Of a stretch of 64,000 bases of DNA, positions 42,401 to 55,636 are shown in pieces. The stretch spans positions 3,038,001 through 3,102,000 of the forward strand of contig CM066301.1 of NCBI GenBank assembly GCA_033807695.1. The letters run 5' to 3'. Both the position numbers and the translations under genes were made by a program. Each line of letters opens with the position of its first letter. The first letter of the stretch is position 1. The notes beneath the pieces were generated by a model. The model was not told the DNA's origin and made no database searches. It saw only the letters and a list, made by a program, of their open reading frames with translations. The DNA is from Daedaleopsis sinensis (Eukaryota; Basidiomycota; Agaricomycetes; Polyporales; Polyporaceae).

Positions 42401-44293
42401 TGCCCTGCGCTGTCGTCACATTGAGCGCGTTGTTTCGATTACCCAGACCCGCGCTTAAGACCCGCGCACTGCCAGTGCCAGTTTCTTCGCGTCCGCTAAC
42501 CACGAGTTCCATAAGGCAAGCCAGTAATTCGCGTAATACATACGCTTCCTTGCGTATGTGGCCTAACGCACCGAACATCGCAGCGATGTATTGCAGTATG
42601 CGGATCCGTTCCCGAGCATCTAGGTGAGATAACCAGGGACCGTGTGCTTGGGACAGAATACTAGCGATCTGCGCCCGAGTGATGCCAGTGATAGAAGTGA
42701 GACGTTCCAAAGCTGCAAATGTGTTTCGAGGGCTAGAGCGAGATGTGGAGCTAGCATCATGAGAGAGTGTCGCGGGGAGGAATGGAGTAGGGCCTGGTTG
42801 GAGCATGGCGGTGAAAGCAAGGGGACCCCAGCCCTTGGATGTCCATACTGAGTAGAGGAGGGTACTATGACGCAAGACCGAAGAGCAATAAAGATATGTT
42901 GTAAGAGAGAGGGTGGTCTCCGATTCGGACGCAAGGCCAGCTCGCTGATAGAGACTGGCCGCCTGCGTTAGCTTGTCCGCGATATCTGCCCAGGGATCCT
43001 TGTCACCAGTAGAACCGTTCTGTAACAGAGAGCGTGAGTCCATGTCTGTGTGGAAATTGTTCACATAAATTAACGAACAATACCATTCGTCGATGACCAT
43101 GCTTCGACTATGGGAAGAGTAGCTAGACCCTCCAAGGCTGATGCATGCCATGCTACGTCTTGTGGCGACTTGAAGAGCACAATGGCTTCGTTGTACCTAC
43201 ATCTTCCAATGTCAGCACCTACTCTGCATGCATTCGGTGCCTATACTGACCATATCGCAGCTTCCTCTTGTCTGCCCGCTAGCAAGAAGAAGTCACCGAG
43301 AACCTTAAAGAATCTACCATGAGATGATGCCGCTCCAATGGTCGTTGGGCGTTTCTTCGCAGGAGCCGGACTAGGAGGTAGGCTGGCGTGCCGACTGGGG
43401 AGTAGTCCAGATCCCATGGTAGAGGTACGTCTCAGACCTAACGGAGTCTTCGCCCTCATTTGACCATTCAGGTCGGGGTTGCTGTTGTGAGATGGCATAA
43501 GTGGTAGCGATTCCCGTCGAGGTTCGTCATCAAGAGATCTAGGCAATTCGGAAGATGGCGGAAGGGTGGGGAACAGTGAAGCATTGAGGTACTCGTTCCC
43601 TAAGGGATTCTCCAACGCTTGCGCCTGCATTAATAGTTAGACTGCATACCCTGTGAAACATAAAGAGATCAACAGACCGTGGCGCCGAGTTGGATAAGGA
43701 CCTTCGAACATAAATCAGCTACAAGAGTACCTACGTATGTCTTCTTGTGGCCCATTACACTAGGAATCACTACCAAGCCTGGGAAGCTGTCGCCCAGGTT
43801 GATGTTTGTTGTGCTGTCGCTCTCTTCGAACACAAAGCAGTTGCTCGCCAGAGGGAACATGGAGGAAGGTGGAAAAACCTCATGCAACGCCATCTGAAAT
43901 TGTGCGAGGATGGTACCAAGCGAATCATTCGGCGAACACGATGCAATGCCCACTACAGCCAGTGGAAAGTCGGACATCCGAAAGAGGGAGAGGGGACCGT
44001 GAGCATCGGGTGGAGGGTGTGAGGGGTAGCTGAGGTGGAGATACCCGCTCGCAAGCTGGTGATTGGGGAGAAAACGAGCTATACGAAGCTCGCATGAGTC
44101 GAGCTCATGAGCAGGCAACATTTGGGAACTTACACCTCTCGTCCTTGACATCCGTGCTTATGTCCCCAAGGCGAACAGTGTCGAAGCTCCGGATGTCCTG
44201 CGCCCAACTGTCAAAGGTCGAACGGCGGATGTTCCCAACAGGTAGGAGAAGGACTCGGATTTGTGCGAGTGAGCCATAGGCAAATGGTTCCAT
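39418..44293 (-). CDS. TRS120: TRAPP II subunit TRS120 (TRAPPC9, HypA)
   Basis: Exons in coding order are 44293-44134, 44078-43678, 43624-43251, 43196-43084, 43045-42134, 42076-41890, 41834-41702, 41646-41549, 41495-41067, 41015-40758, 40698-40246, 40186-40000, 39944-39722 and 39671-39418, giving 1393 aa. The N-terminus is typical (MEPFAYGSLAQIRVLLLPVG, IRSFDTVRLGDI, GYLHLSYPSHPPP). An alpha-solenoid and then Ig-like beta domains follow, including NLSPSDLVLVLNLDLEPVEH. TRS120 makes TRAPP specific for Ypt31/Rab11 at the late Golgi and is needed for polarised hyphal growth in Aspergillus (hypA). One intron (43046-43083) is only 38 nt. It is head-to-head with PIK1. Confidence 0.95.
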
Positions 44294-44572
44294 GCAGAGC
44301 GCGTCCGAGACTCAGTCGTAGATGTGAGTGGTATTGAGCAGAAGGGCAGTGTACTCGGGTTTCGACGTGGATATCAGAGCATAACAGACGCGACTGGTCG
44401 TCCAGGAGATTTGTGGGTCCAACTGAGGCCGTGCGATGGAAGAGGCGAGGTCGAGGTCGGAGGCGGGACGGCAGGCGCGTCGGCGCGGAAGAAGAGAGCC
44501 AACCCCGGACTCAGACTCCAGCCTGGGTTTCCTAGTTGGCACTCACGGACTGGGCTTTCGTCCTGCTCGCCC
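44294..44572. promoter_or_regulatory. Bidirectional promoter region of TRS120 and PIK1
   Basis: 279 bp separate the start codons of two divergent genes that both act at the trans-Golgi. The frame of PIK1 stays open upstream to an ATG at 44324, so part of this may be coding. No TATA box is obvious. Confidence 0.5.
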
Positions 44573-47500
44573 ATGTCGCATGCCCTCCTCCTGCGCCTCT
44601 TCCTCTCTCCTTCCTTCTTCTCCGTCCATGTTGCCCTACAGTACCTCAGAATCTATGCCGACAATATCGGAATCACCTACTACTTGACAGGCCGACTCAG
44701 GGAGCTGGACACCCAGGAGTTGCGGGAAGTGTGGGGCTTTCTATGGTGATTGGCCCCGCTGCACTCTGCGGGATACTACTTAACATAAAACGCACACATC
44801 CAGTCACCTACTTGTTACGAGACCTTCACAGTCCAAAGCCCTGGAGAGCTTTGTGGTAGAGGTCGCACATAAATCTACACACATTGCCATGCTGGTAAGC
44901 TCTTCTTTCCCTCATCCTAATCCTGTGTACTGAGGGTAACAGACTTTGTGGTATATGCAAGCGTACCTCAGAGATCTTTCTCAACAACGCCCAGACTCTG
45001 CCTCATTTCTCATTTGCCAACGAATCTTGCACGAGTGCCATGAGATCATATTTGGCGACCTACCATCCGCCCCTTACTCGTCTCTCAGGCCATCCACCCT
45101 GCTTAGTCTTTCTCGCAAGAAGGTGAGATCGCACCTGCAGCCCGCCTTGGTTGGCATTGGCATGATATGTGCTGGTGCCCCTGGCATGCCCAGCCTAACA
45201 CACATCATGGGACCAGTCGCAATTGAGCAAGGTCGTGTGGACGAGCAAGGCCAGGACATCAGAAGCATTGAACGTTATGGGGAGGAAGGGGCTATGGTGC
45301 GGTCAGTGTCGATGTCATCCGCTGTGGATAGTTTCGGGGAAGACGACGATTCAGTCGGCGAAGGCGAGTCGCCCCCAAGCGAACGACTAGAACACAGCGA
45401 CCCCTCGCATCCATCTTCTACAGTTACCGAACGCGTGTCTAGAAGGCAGACAATCGCAGCACAGACAAGCCCTGCCCTGCCTCTACATCTTCGCGACATC
45501 CCGAAATCGAGGATGTCAGCAGATCCCTTTGGCCAGGAAGATACACCTCCCGAACGCTCTGCCGCAGGACCCTCTCCGTTCCAATCGACCCCTTCATTTG
45601 CTTCACGACATCCATATCGACCAAACAGTCTTCTCGCTGCGGATTTACTATTGCAAAAGTACGATTTCGCTTCGCAAATGCATCTCCTGCGCGGACACTA
45701 CTGTCGTTCAGAGGTGCGTTCACTATATGCATCACTTAGAGTTGTGTTCGACATACAAATAGGTCCAATTCATTCTCGCACTCGAGAACATTTGCAACAA
45801 GCTGCTAGTTGTGCCTAAACCTGCCCGCGTGAGTGCTCTCCGAGCGGAACTGACTGGATTGAATCACATGCTGCCCGCCGAGGTTGGTGTTAGCCTATGC
45901 ATCCTCTCTATCTCTCAGCTTAAACTATTTGTAAGATCTGCATGCCGATGTGGTGCACATCATCCGACACTCCCGAAACTAGACAAGGGATACCCCAGCC
46001 CCATCACCGCATTATCCGGATCCCTCCAGGGGAGAGCGTCGTCCTCAATTCGGCGGAACGTGCACCATATCTCTTGCTTATTGAGATCCTCCACAACGAT
46101 CTCGATTTTGACCCAAATAAACGGAGCAATAAGGAGATACTTAAGAAGATCGCCGTGAAGGAGAACGAGTCGAAGGGAACCTCTAACGATCTCATTTCCT
46201 TTACTCGGACCGACTCTAAATCGAGGCCATCAGTTATCATTCCCGACGCTATCAATCGTTCAGAAGTAGCCTTTGGTACTGATACTGCTGAGGCGGAAGA
46301 ACCTTCGTCTGCTGCCCCTACCGCTTCTCCATCTGCAATGTCGCCTTCAGAGCCTCCAGAAGAGGAAGAGGTGGATCTTGTAGAGCAACTTTACGGCGGT
46401 CAAAGCTCGCTGAAAGCGCACAACCTCGACTTGTCTGACTCCATCGTTCTTCCGCCGCCGCCGAAGAACAAGGATTTGGACATGGCGGCCTGGTCCCGCG
46501 CTCCCTCCAATCCCGACACACCTCATTTAGACAAGCCCGATGCAGTTGTCGACCATATCCGCGCTCCCTCCCTGACCCTCAGTGTCCCTCCGTCCCGCGC
46601 CTCACACTTGCCCTCCAGCGACCCAAACACTCCTGCACGACAGAATAACGGCCCCGCCACACGCGTGCTCTCCTTGGACGAGTACTCCGAGCGCATGCGC
46701 ACAGCAGCGGTCATGCTCGCGCAACTGAACGCGAGCCAAGCTGCCGCAGCACCGGGCGCACCTCCTCAGGCAGAGGTGTCCATGCTCGGAGCGCCCCTCC
46801 GCTGGCTTCCCGGTACGAGCTGGTTGACGGGATCCTCCTCTGCCGGGAACAGCCTGCCAGCGACCCCAGGCGGCTCCTCTGACCTCGGAGCGCACGGCTC
46901 GATGCCTATGCGGATGAAACTGCAAGCGGCGGAAGCGGCTGCTATCCGAGAGAGGATCATGGAGGAGATGCTTGCTCTCGAGGAAGAGCGGATGGCGCGA
47001 ATGCGCGAGAACGGGGTGAACGAGGGCTCGTTGAAGATCTCGACCGCGAATGGAGACCTGAAGACAGCCGAGGACGAGGGCATCATTCGGAGAGAACTGA
47101 GCAAAGTGGATCCGTCTGCCGTCGTGTTTAGCGAGTCGTGGGCCGGGAAGAAGGTAGGATGTATGCTACTCGTCCAGCGGATAATGCGGCTGAATGCGTC
47201 GCCTTTTGACAGGCTCGCGTACGGCAAGCGTCACCCTACGGGCATCTCGGTATGTCGATTGCTCATGTGTTGCGATAGCCCGCTGAGGTTCCTTTCATAG
47301 CCAACTGGGACTGCATCTCGGTTATCGTCAAGACTGGCGGTGATCTGCGTCAGGAGCAGCTCGCCGTCCAGCTCATCCAGGAGTTCGAGAAGATCTGGAA
47401 AGACGAGAATTGCCAATGCTGGGTGCGATAGTAAGTTGGTCCATCTCCGCGTGCCTGCTATTGTCACTCATGCGGGTTTCAGCTTCCGAATATTGATCAC

Positions 47501-48369
47501 AGGCAACTCTTCTGGCCTTGTTGAGACGATCACGGATGCCGTGTCGATACACTCAATCAAGAAGGCGGAGTACGCACGTAGGTTGGCTGAGGGTCGGTTC
47601 GGGCATGTCACCCTTCTCGACCACTTCAAGAACGTACGTGCTTCTTTCCCTCTATCCATACACGATGTCCTTTGCGAACCAACAACATCCTCCGCAGACC
47701 TATGGGGACCCCGCATCGGCCAAGTTCGCCCGCGCGCAGCGCAACTTCGCAAAATCGCTTGCAGGCTACTCGCTCGTCACGTACCTGCTGCAGATCAAGG
47801 ACCGGCACAACGGGAACATCCTCCTCGACCGCGACGGGCACCTCATCCACATCGACTTCGGCTTCATGCTCTCGAACTCGCCCGGGAACATCGGCTTCGA
47901 GGCCGCGCCCTTCAAGCTGCCGTTCGAGTACATCGAGGTCCTCGGCGGCCTCGACAGCCCTGCGTACCGCGAGTTCCGGAAGCTCTTCAAGGAGGGCTTC
48001 GACGCGGCCCGCAAACATTGCGACCGGATCGTCAGTGAGTAGTCGCACCTCCTCTGGCCCTCGCCGCTGTGATACTTGGTGGCTCATGGTCCGGAACCTC
48101 TAGCTCTGGTTGAGTTGATGCAGAAGGACTCGTCACTGCCGTGCTTTACAGCGTTTGGCGAGCAAACCGCGCAGAACCTCCGTGACCGCTTCCAGCAGGG
48201 CCTCACCCAGAGCGCGGTGGACGAGCTCGTCCAGCGACTCATCGACACGTCGCTGGGTTCGAACTGGACACGACTGTATGACTCGGTGGGTTATTTCCAT
48301 CTCAATACTACCGGGCGCAGATGCTGACGTCACGGTCAGTATCAATATTATTCGCAGTCCATCCTATGA
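44573..48369 (+). CDS. PIK1: Phosphatidylinositol 4-kinase PIK1 (PI4K beta type)
   Basis: The eleven exons are 44573-44745, 44804-44894, 44943-45713, 45763-45882, 45936-47153, 47213-47249, 47301-47430, 47483-47633, 47698-48034, 48104-48285 and 48340-48369, giving 1079 aa. The N-terminal lipid-kinase-unique helical region begins LLLRLFLSPSF and ALQYLRIYADNIGITYYL. The middle is long, Ser/Pro-rich and variable. The kinase domain (from about residue 760) has SPYGHLANWDCISVIVK, GGDLRQEQLAVQLI, the catalytic loop KDRHNGNILLD and the metal loop HIDFGF. PIK1 makes PI4P at the Golgi for vesicle budding. The final 30-nt exon encodes YQYYSQSIL. Confidence 0.95.
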
Positions 48370-48624
48370 CGGATTGTCATGACACTACGTATGGTACGAC
48401 TGTGAGAATGATACATAGTGCACACAGGAGGCAACGCTCGACCCCAGACCATGTACCACGTATAGTGTATCTGCGTCTGCAAGGCAGAACCGCGGATCGT
48501 AATAACACAAGCTGGTCCAGGGGAGCTGACCCATTACAACGAGAGTACTTACGAGTAGCGAAAAGATCCGATAAATAGCAGAACAAGCGGGAATACCAGT
48601 TCGTCCTAGATCTTATGTAGGTCC

Positions 48625-50436
48625 TCACGTGGTATACACGGCGTCATACTTCTTGAGGCAGCTATGGAAATGGTAATCTGTAGAGCGTAGCAATTGTACG
48701 TAGGAATCAACAGAAGGTCTCAGCGAGACAGCGCAGACACGTGAACGTACCGAAATTCTCCTTCGGGTTACACCAGCATTTACCCTTCGTGTGCAGCTCA
48801 CCTTGTGGGCAGTGCTGGAAGGGGTTGTGCCGGTAGCCTGTGGGATGATGTGAGTGAATTGCAAAGATGGTGCGTGTCAGATGCCGAACCAATTTCGTTG
48901 AAGAAGTGAATCTGTTCCTTCTTGGCGAACAACGCAGCACCAATACTATGTACGGGTGCGTCTCCCCACCGCTGCGATCCCGTTGTTAGACAGATGCGCA
49001 TGGAAACCTGAAGGGCATGGTGCGTACCTCATAGTAGAATCCACCTTTCTCATCGAGGAAGTCGAAGAACTTGCTGTAAGCTTCACCTCGCCAGAAGTCG
49101 AGGTCTCCGATCTCGAAGTTGCTCCAGACTAGACATATCATGACTCAGGCGACATTCGATCTGAAAGGTAGGGGACACCTACAGTGGCAGTTGTTGTACG
49201 TCTCGCCTCCGTCGTCCGAGATGAAGCGCATCGCGTTGTCTTTTTCAACAAGGGTAGGGTTGCTGGCAATAAACTCTGAAAGAGAACGAGACGTTGAATA
49301 CTGCGGAATTTATGCACATGAAGGATGGACGTACCTTTGACCGCGGTCCAGAGCGTTGGAATGGTCGCAGGATACTCAGGAAGCGAGACGGTGAAACCGT
49401 ACACCTTCTTATGGTCTTGCATGAACAGGAAGGGCTGAGGAACAGTCAATGCAAGCTTGCGAGGTGCACACGTTCATGATACATACATCGTAGTGCAAGT
49501 CGCAGAAGAACGTGACGTCAGGCCTGGTGGATTGTCAGTGTGACAGTCAAGTCGGGAGATTGTGCATGCTTACTCGACGCGCCAATAGTACCTGTATTTG
49601 TCGAGCAGGGAGTGACGGTAGAAGAACTGCAGGGATTTTTCAGTCTGTCGATCGTTTACTAGGTGAATGCAGCACTCACGCCAGAGTTATATCTGCACAT
49701 GTTGCGGTAGGGCACGCTCCCTGGTCTCGTTGTCAGCCTGATGCGTACGCTGAGATACGATGAGCCCACCTCCATAGATAACTTGATGGTCGACCATATC
49801 TTTACGAGCAGCAGTTGCACGTTCCTCGTCGATCCAAGCTGGCTGATACCAGTGTTCCTTGGGAATCAAGCCAAACTCCACTTTTGCGTCAGTGAGTGCT
49901 TGGATTCGCCTGTAGTTTGTGCAATGAGTATCAGACTAAATGCGGTGGTACGGGTCACATACTCTTTAAATTCGTCCGAGAAGGGCTCTTCGTTGAGGAA
50001 GACGTATGGGTACTGGAATTCCTTGTTGAAGCGGTCCTCTACCGGGATTGTTGGGAGTAGTTCGAAATCGACAGACTATATGCACTTGCCTATTTGCTTC
50101 ATGCTCACGATAATACCGTTCAGGTCACCATTGCGCGCCAGGATGGCGAACGTCGCATTAGCTCTGCGCGACTGAATCGGGACCTTCGCGGGAGGCACGT
50201 AGCGATCCTCCGGGATACCGTCCTGGTATGGAGGGTGACCCTTGGAGCCGACGAGCTGCTCGGAGATATGGGAGATGGATGTTGCGCGCCCATAGTCCTC
50301 ATGAGAGAAGGAGAGGATGAAGTGCAGGCTGATCTACGCGTCCTTGTCGACATGGAGGAGTGGGTGAATATATGCTGAATGGAGGACTTACAATGATGGC
50401 CAGCACCAGTACCACGTAACGCATAGGCGTCATCAT
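48625..50436 (-). CDS. Alpha-1,2-mannosyltransferase, KRE2/MNT1 family (GT15)
   Basis: Exons in coding order are 50436-50392, 50333-50090, 50038-49963, 49909-49770, 49720-49680, 49626-49574, 49523-49487, 49434-49335, 49275-49183, 49128-49028, 48971-48890, 48837-48751 and 48677-48625, giving 383 aa. A hydrophobic N-terminal anchor (YVVLVLAII) fits a type II Golgi protein. Family motifs follow in order: [79 protein letters not shown] and DYHFHSC. Such enzymes add alpha-1,2-mannose to O- and N-glycans of wall and secreted proteins. One intron is GC-AG. Confidence 0.95.
50039..50089 (-). other. GC-AG intron in the GT15 gene
   Basis: The donor is ATAG|GCAAGT, the best-known GC donor consensus, and the acceptor is CCGGTAG; length 51 nt. 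It joins ...SMKQI to [14 protein letters not shown] in phase 1. No GT donor gives this family-conserved junction. Confidence 0.9.
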
Positions 50437-51270
50437 CTTGAGCGACAACGATAGCCTCGGTGAGGCTGGGTACCGTAGGCGGCTGGGGGGTGCTTTGAAG
50501 AAACGGCGCTGATGTGATGGAGGGAGGAAGAATTGGCTCTCGTTCTCAGCGCCAGCATCCGCCACGGCGGTGACGGCACAACAACTCTACTTACGGCGTC
50601 TATCTCTCCTTTGACCTCGATCTCGTCTATTGATAGCTCTAGCGACGAGCTGTCCTCCTGCTCAGTGCTTCAATCCGGGGTACGATATCCTGTCCTCCGC
50701 GAATTTCACCGGTCACCACCAGTACTAGCCTTGCAGTCGCTCCTACGGTATTGCGTGCGACAGAGTCAGTCTGTCGCCAGATCCATTCATACGGTACTGG
50801 CTAACCGCTTCCCTCAACATGAAGCCATGCCACAACTGTCTATGTATACCATGTCCCACGCCCACGTCTATACATGCTGCTATTCTTCATCGTCTGCCTT
50901 CGCTGTATACATAGCTCACACAGTCCCATATCTCCATGCGGCTGTGAGCCAGCCGGCCTCTATTGAGGCACCTAATATCTAGTAGTACTGTCGGTAGATC
51001 TGTGGCTCACATGCTAATTGGCGCACGTTGAGGTAGGCCGAACTCTGTAGTGTCGGGGTAATAACATATGCATCATAGCGTTATTCCACATTACATTACA
51101 CGTATGATACATCCCGCATTATCGACAGGGACGACATAGAGATACACTACATAGTAGATCCATAGACACATATAGAGGCGACTCTATATTGTAAGTCCAA
51201 CTTTCCATCCAACCTATAATCAAGCTATATAACCGTACATTGTCCACACGAGCACCCTCGATCAAACTGA
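50437..51270. other. Intergenic region upstream of the GT15 gene
   Basis: No gene is supported. The interval lies between the GT15 start and the stop of the disordered orphan, both minus, and carries the GT15 promoter. A 149-codon plus-strand frame (50533-50982) begins at TTG, lacks a recognisable domain and was rejected. Confidence 0.5.
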
Positions 51271-54200
51271 TCAAGCTGTGGCCTGTCTGGCCGGCATCGG
51301 TACGTGGGCGTGGACCTGCGCCTGCGCCTGCGACTGGGCCTGGACTTGAGCCTGAACTTGAGCAGCCACACCCGGCTGCAAGTTCTGTACGTTCTGACGG
51401 AGCGACTTCTGCATCGGCCCGCGCCCCTCGTCCGGAATCTCCTCCCTGACCTCGAACGTCACGCCCGGACGTCGCCTGCGCAGCGTGCCCCGCCCCTGCT
51501 GCTCGTTCTCCTCCTTGTTCCGCCACTCCTGCGCGGCCATCATGGGGTCGCGGAGCGGCGGAGACGGGCGCCCGGCGGTCGAGCTCCTCGTCGAGTCTCC
51601 TCCCGTCAGCATCGCGTTGAGCTGCACACACTGGTCAACGTCGTCCTTCTGATGGAGCACATGCAATGCGATACTCACTACGGTGCCGTCAACCGCTTCG
51701 ACGGACGCGGTAGACATGGTGCGATGCCGTCGAGACAGCAGCCGGAAAGGCGTGAACATCTTCCCGTTGGTGCTCCGCTGGCCATGCGCGGCCGAGACAG
51801 GAGTAGGGGCCGCGATGGGGACCGCGCCGGCGCTGTATCCCCGGGTGTGCTGTGACTGCGCCGGGATGGAGACCGCAGCGGCGACCGCAACTTGGGGGGC
51901 AGCATGCGCAGTCGGGGGCTTTGCGGCCACATGGGACGCCTGCAGGTGTGCCTGCGGTTGGCTCGGCTGAGAGTTGTTGCGCTGGCGTTTCTCCCTGATC
52001 GCCGCAGACGGGAGCGGCGCGTCGACCTCTCGCTCTTTGGGCGGCGAGGAGCGGGAGCGGAAGAGGCTGATGCCGAAAAATCCTTTCACCTTCTCCTTCG
52101 TTGTGCTTTTCGAGGTCGTCCTGCTCAGTGGGACAGTCGGAGCGACCTGGGGTAGCATCGAGGGGGCGAGAGAAGAGGGTGTGAGAAGGATGTCAGCTTG
52201 AGGGGCAGGAGAAGGCGCGGTCCTAGAAGGACCATAACCTCGCGTCGGAAGGCTCGCTGACGCGTATCCTCCGCCAGGCATTCTACCAGCATATTGTGGA
52301 TCAGAGCTCGTGCGCGAATGGCCTGGAAATGCCGTGGTCGAGGGAGTGGGTGCAGGTGCAGGAAATGTCTGATTACGCGTAGGAACAGGCGGTGCTGAGT
52401 GAAGAGGAGCCGGAATCTTCGCAGGTGGTGATGACACAGAGGTGAGTCGGGGAGGCCGAACTGTCGGAGCGGGAGACGGTGCGGTTCGTGGTGGAACACG
52501 CTGTGATAACCCGGGGACGGCACTCGATGTCGCAAGCATGGAGTCGGGATCTAGAGAACGAGGGCCGTAGTCCATGGATTGGCCTGATCGAACTTGGGGT
52601 TGAAGGACCGCTGCTTGAGCTGCATACGCAGTCTGGTTTGTGGTGTTCGGAACTCGACCATACTGTTCGTATGTCATGCCAGGCGTCTGCGTACTATAAC
52701 TTTGCGAGGTGGGTGCAGCTACATTGGGTGTAGATGTCGTTGCTTGTGCATTAGGGTATCCCGATGGAGCAGGAGAACGGTATCGAGCGATATCAGGGTA
52801 TGCGGAAGATCCATTAGGTTGTCGAGGCGTCGTGTTGTCATAACGTGATAAGGCGGGAGGTTGCAAATTAGTCGCGCTGGTACGGTGAGGTAAATGTTGT
52901 TGAGCAGAATTGCTCGGTGAAGGTTTGGTTAGGCCGTGTGCGATCGTGTCATTAGAGCCGTTGCGATGAGAAGAATGCAGACGGGTCGAAGGGGAGTGTT
53001 TGGGCGTATTAGCAGAAGAACCAGTAGACACTGCGCGACCAACAACAGCGGGAGATCCAGATGCGTGCGGCTGTAACCGAGAGGCATCAGGTATGATCGT
53101 TGACACTGAGGGCGGTTTCGGTGACCGCGGATCATAGCCTCCGTTGGCGTGATAGTTGGTTGGGTTGGCATGCACCGTAGGGAGAGGCGCGGGGGCAGAA
53201 GCACCTGGATAGGTCAGGCCCCGCTTGGGTGACACATTGGACGGCTGTGCGGGGGGCCGAGACGCGGGGGCATCCTCATTCAATGGAAACCTATTTGACA
53301 AGTCGTATGCAGGAACTTTCGCATGTGCAGGTTGGCGATGAGGATCAGGGTCTGCGTACTGTGTGGCCGAGTGATACCCCGGCTGCGCTGTGGCCGTTGC
53401 GTATGGTGTAGAGTGTGCGGCAGGCGCGGGGGTCGAACGCAAGCGAGGATCTGGAATCTGAAGTCGACCTGAGCCTTGCCCAACTGTCGCCATCCGTGAT
53501 GTATTTGATTCAACCGACAAGAACATCGACGGGGGTCGCACCACGTTATTCGAGTTTGTTTCACCCTGCCGGGACAAACCGACAGGATGAGGACCAAGAG
53601 CGCCGGTAGGGTTGGTGTAGGCCGATGAGGGTTCGCCATATGCAGTCGAATGGGGATGAGCAGATGCGGGCTGTTGTAGTAACTCCTGCAGCCGCGCGGC
53701 AGGTTGCTGGTTGTGATAAGCTGGCAGAGGGTCTGCCTGTCGTGAGGGGGTTGTGCCCGAATGGATTTTCGGGAGCATAGAGCTCACTTGAGGATCGGCC
53801 GGACCCTGCCCAGCCCGAATGCTGACTATTCGCGGTGCAGAACGTTGAGATGTATTCAGACCTACGGATGTGGTAGCCTTGCCTGAAGGATGCACAGAAA
53901 TCGGTGCAAGTCCAGCCGGATTACTAAGACCATTCGGATACGTCGAGGACTTGGGCTCGGAGGTGTCGTTGACAGGAGCAGAGGTCTTCATAAATGAGTG
54001 CTAGAGCATGAGCATCTAGTCAAGTAGTCTATCTTACAATCTGAAAATCACATACCCGTTGGTACCATGCACTGGCGATCTCCTGGCTTGAGGTCGGGCC
54101 GGGAGGGGCTTGAGCGTCAGCGGTGGTATGCTTTGACCTGTGACGAGATGATTCCCCGTGTGTCTTGTGCTTACGCTGCATGAAACAATCAATCTTGGAG

Positions 54201-55636
54201 GTCGCGTCGGTGCGAAGAAGCACGTACACGCTCTTTCTGAATAGTGGGAGCTTTTTCATTTTCACTGCCCGAGGGCCCGGAAGAATACCCACGTTGTAGA
54301 ATGCTCGCCTGTTCCCTATTGGCGTACTGCCTATCAACGGTCCGAGGCTGGGAACATCTTGAGCTCAATCGATCACTTCACCGTTCACTGCGTCAAACTT
54401 ACTCGCTCCATGACAGAATGCTCTTGTTCGCTGCTCGAGATGCCCGAGTCTTGTCCAGCTTGCTGTGAAGATACCTTTGGACGGTGCGAACGATGGGGTT
54501 TGGAAGACGTTCTTTCCCGCCGGCGCTCCGGTGGAGGGATTGGGAGCGGTGGATCATCCTTGTCGGACGCATAAGGGTATGCCGGATCTGGAGCGTAGGC
54601 GGCAGCCCCACGACCAGCAGCGGTCAATCCACCCCACGGTTGGGTAGCTTGAGTTGGGGTGGGAGCATTCGGGGTGGGAGCGTATGCATGGGGCTGAGGT
54701 TGTGTGGAGTGCGCGCGATACTCCTAGGGGATGTTCATAACGAGATCACTACGACTAACGAAATTGAACACGTACTGGATATGTAGCATTTCGGTCTGCA
54801 GAACGTTGCACAGTCGCCGACGGTTGTGCGTAGCCTTGATAGACACTCGCGTTGTCCAAGGGTCGAAGTTCGGCTGCAACTCGCACTTCATGTTCCTCCT
54901 GTCTGTCTTTCTCTCTACGTCTTTCCTTGTCCTTGGATCGTTCCTTATCCCCATCCTTCTCCTTTCGTTTACGGCGTTCTCGGTGTTCGCTCTTCTCGCC
55001 AGTTGGTTCGCGATGTTTGACATTTGCAGGGTCGCGACTGCTCGACTTTTCCCGATCCTTCTCTCTGTCTCGATGGTGCCTAGAAGAAGAGGTCGGGTCG
55101 CGAGTGGCTGACGGGGCAGCGTAGTATTGTGACAAAGTGGAAGGCTGAATGTTGGTGGCCGAGGTCGGATATGCGCTCCTACTGCCACTGGGGTGGCCAG
55201 AGCGAGAGGGCTTGGCCTCATCACCGGTGAGGGCTTTCTCGTGCGATCGAGGACTGCGCTTGTCTGTCTTCCTCTTAAGGTAGTCGCGAAGGTCGTGATA
55301 CGCGTCCTGAGTCTGGTACTGAACGGAAGGGTTGGGCGAAGGGGGTACTGCATAATATGAAGCCGCCTGTGCTGCAGATGACCTGTCCTTACTGGAAGAC
55401 TTGTGTCGAGGGCGAGTATATGTCGCAAGAGATGGATCAAGAAGGTCGGCATTATCCACTCGCCTTGAGCTGTGGTGTTTCCGGGCTGGCTCTGCGCTGA
55501 CGCCTCCTGGTTCCACGTTATGTCGTTGTGTGGTGGCCATTGTTTGACGAGGCCGGTCAGAGTCGGAATCGCTGGGTCGCCATAGGTTGTAGCTGTCTTT
55601 ACGAGATGTGCTAGTCGTGCGATGGCGACTAGTCAT
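51271..55636 (-). CDS. Large disordered orphan protein
   Basis: Exons in coding order are 55636-54776, 54723-54403, 54308-54228, 54175-54056, 54000-51679 and 51621-51271, about 1351 aa. I do not recognise a family. The N-terminal 290 residues are Ser/Arg/Lys/Asp-rich with a highly charged KERRKRKEKDGDK-like block. The middle is Pro/Ser/Thr/Tyr-rich low complexity. Near the C-terminus are two ordered islands that look conserved: KEKVKGFFGISLFRSRS and GKMFTPFRLLSRRHRTMSTA. An Arg-rich RRRRPGVTFEVREEIPDEG segment follows. It could be a basidiomycete-specific scaffold or nuclear protein. The 94-nt intron (54309-54402) and the last 57-nt intron are the weakest junctions. It shares a 1-kb divergent region with USP7. 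Confidence 0.7.

Noticed and set aside
50533..50982. 149-codon plus-strand frame between GT15 and the orphan gene
   Set aside because: Starts with TTG, mixed composition and no similarity I recognise; it lies in the expected GT15 promoter.
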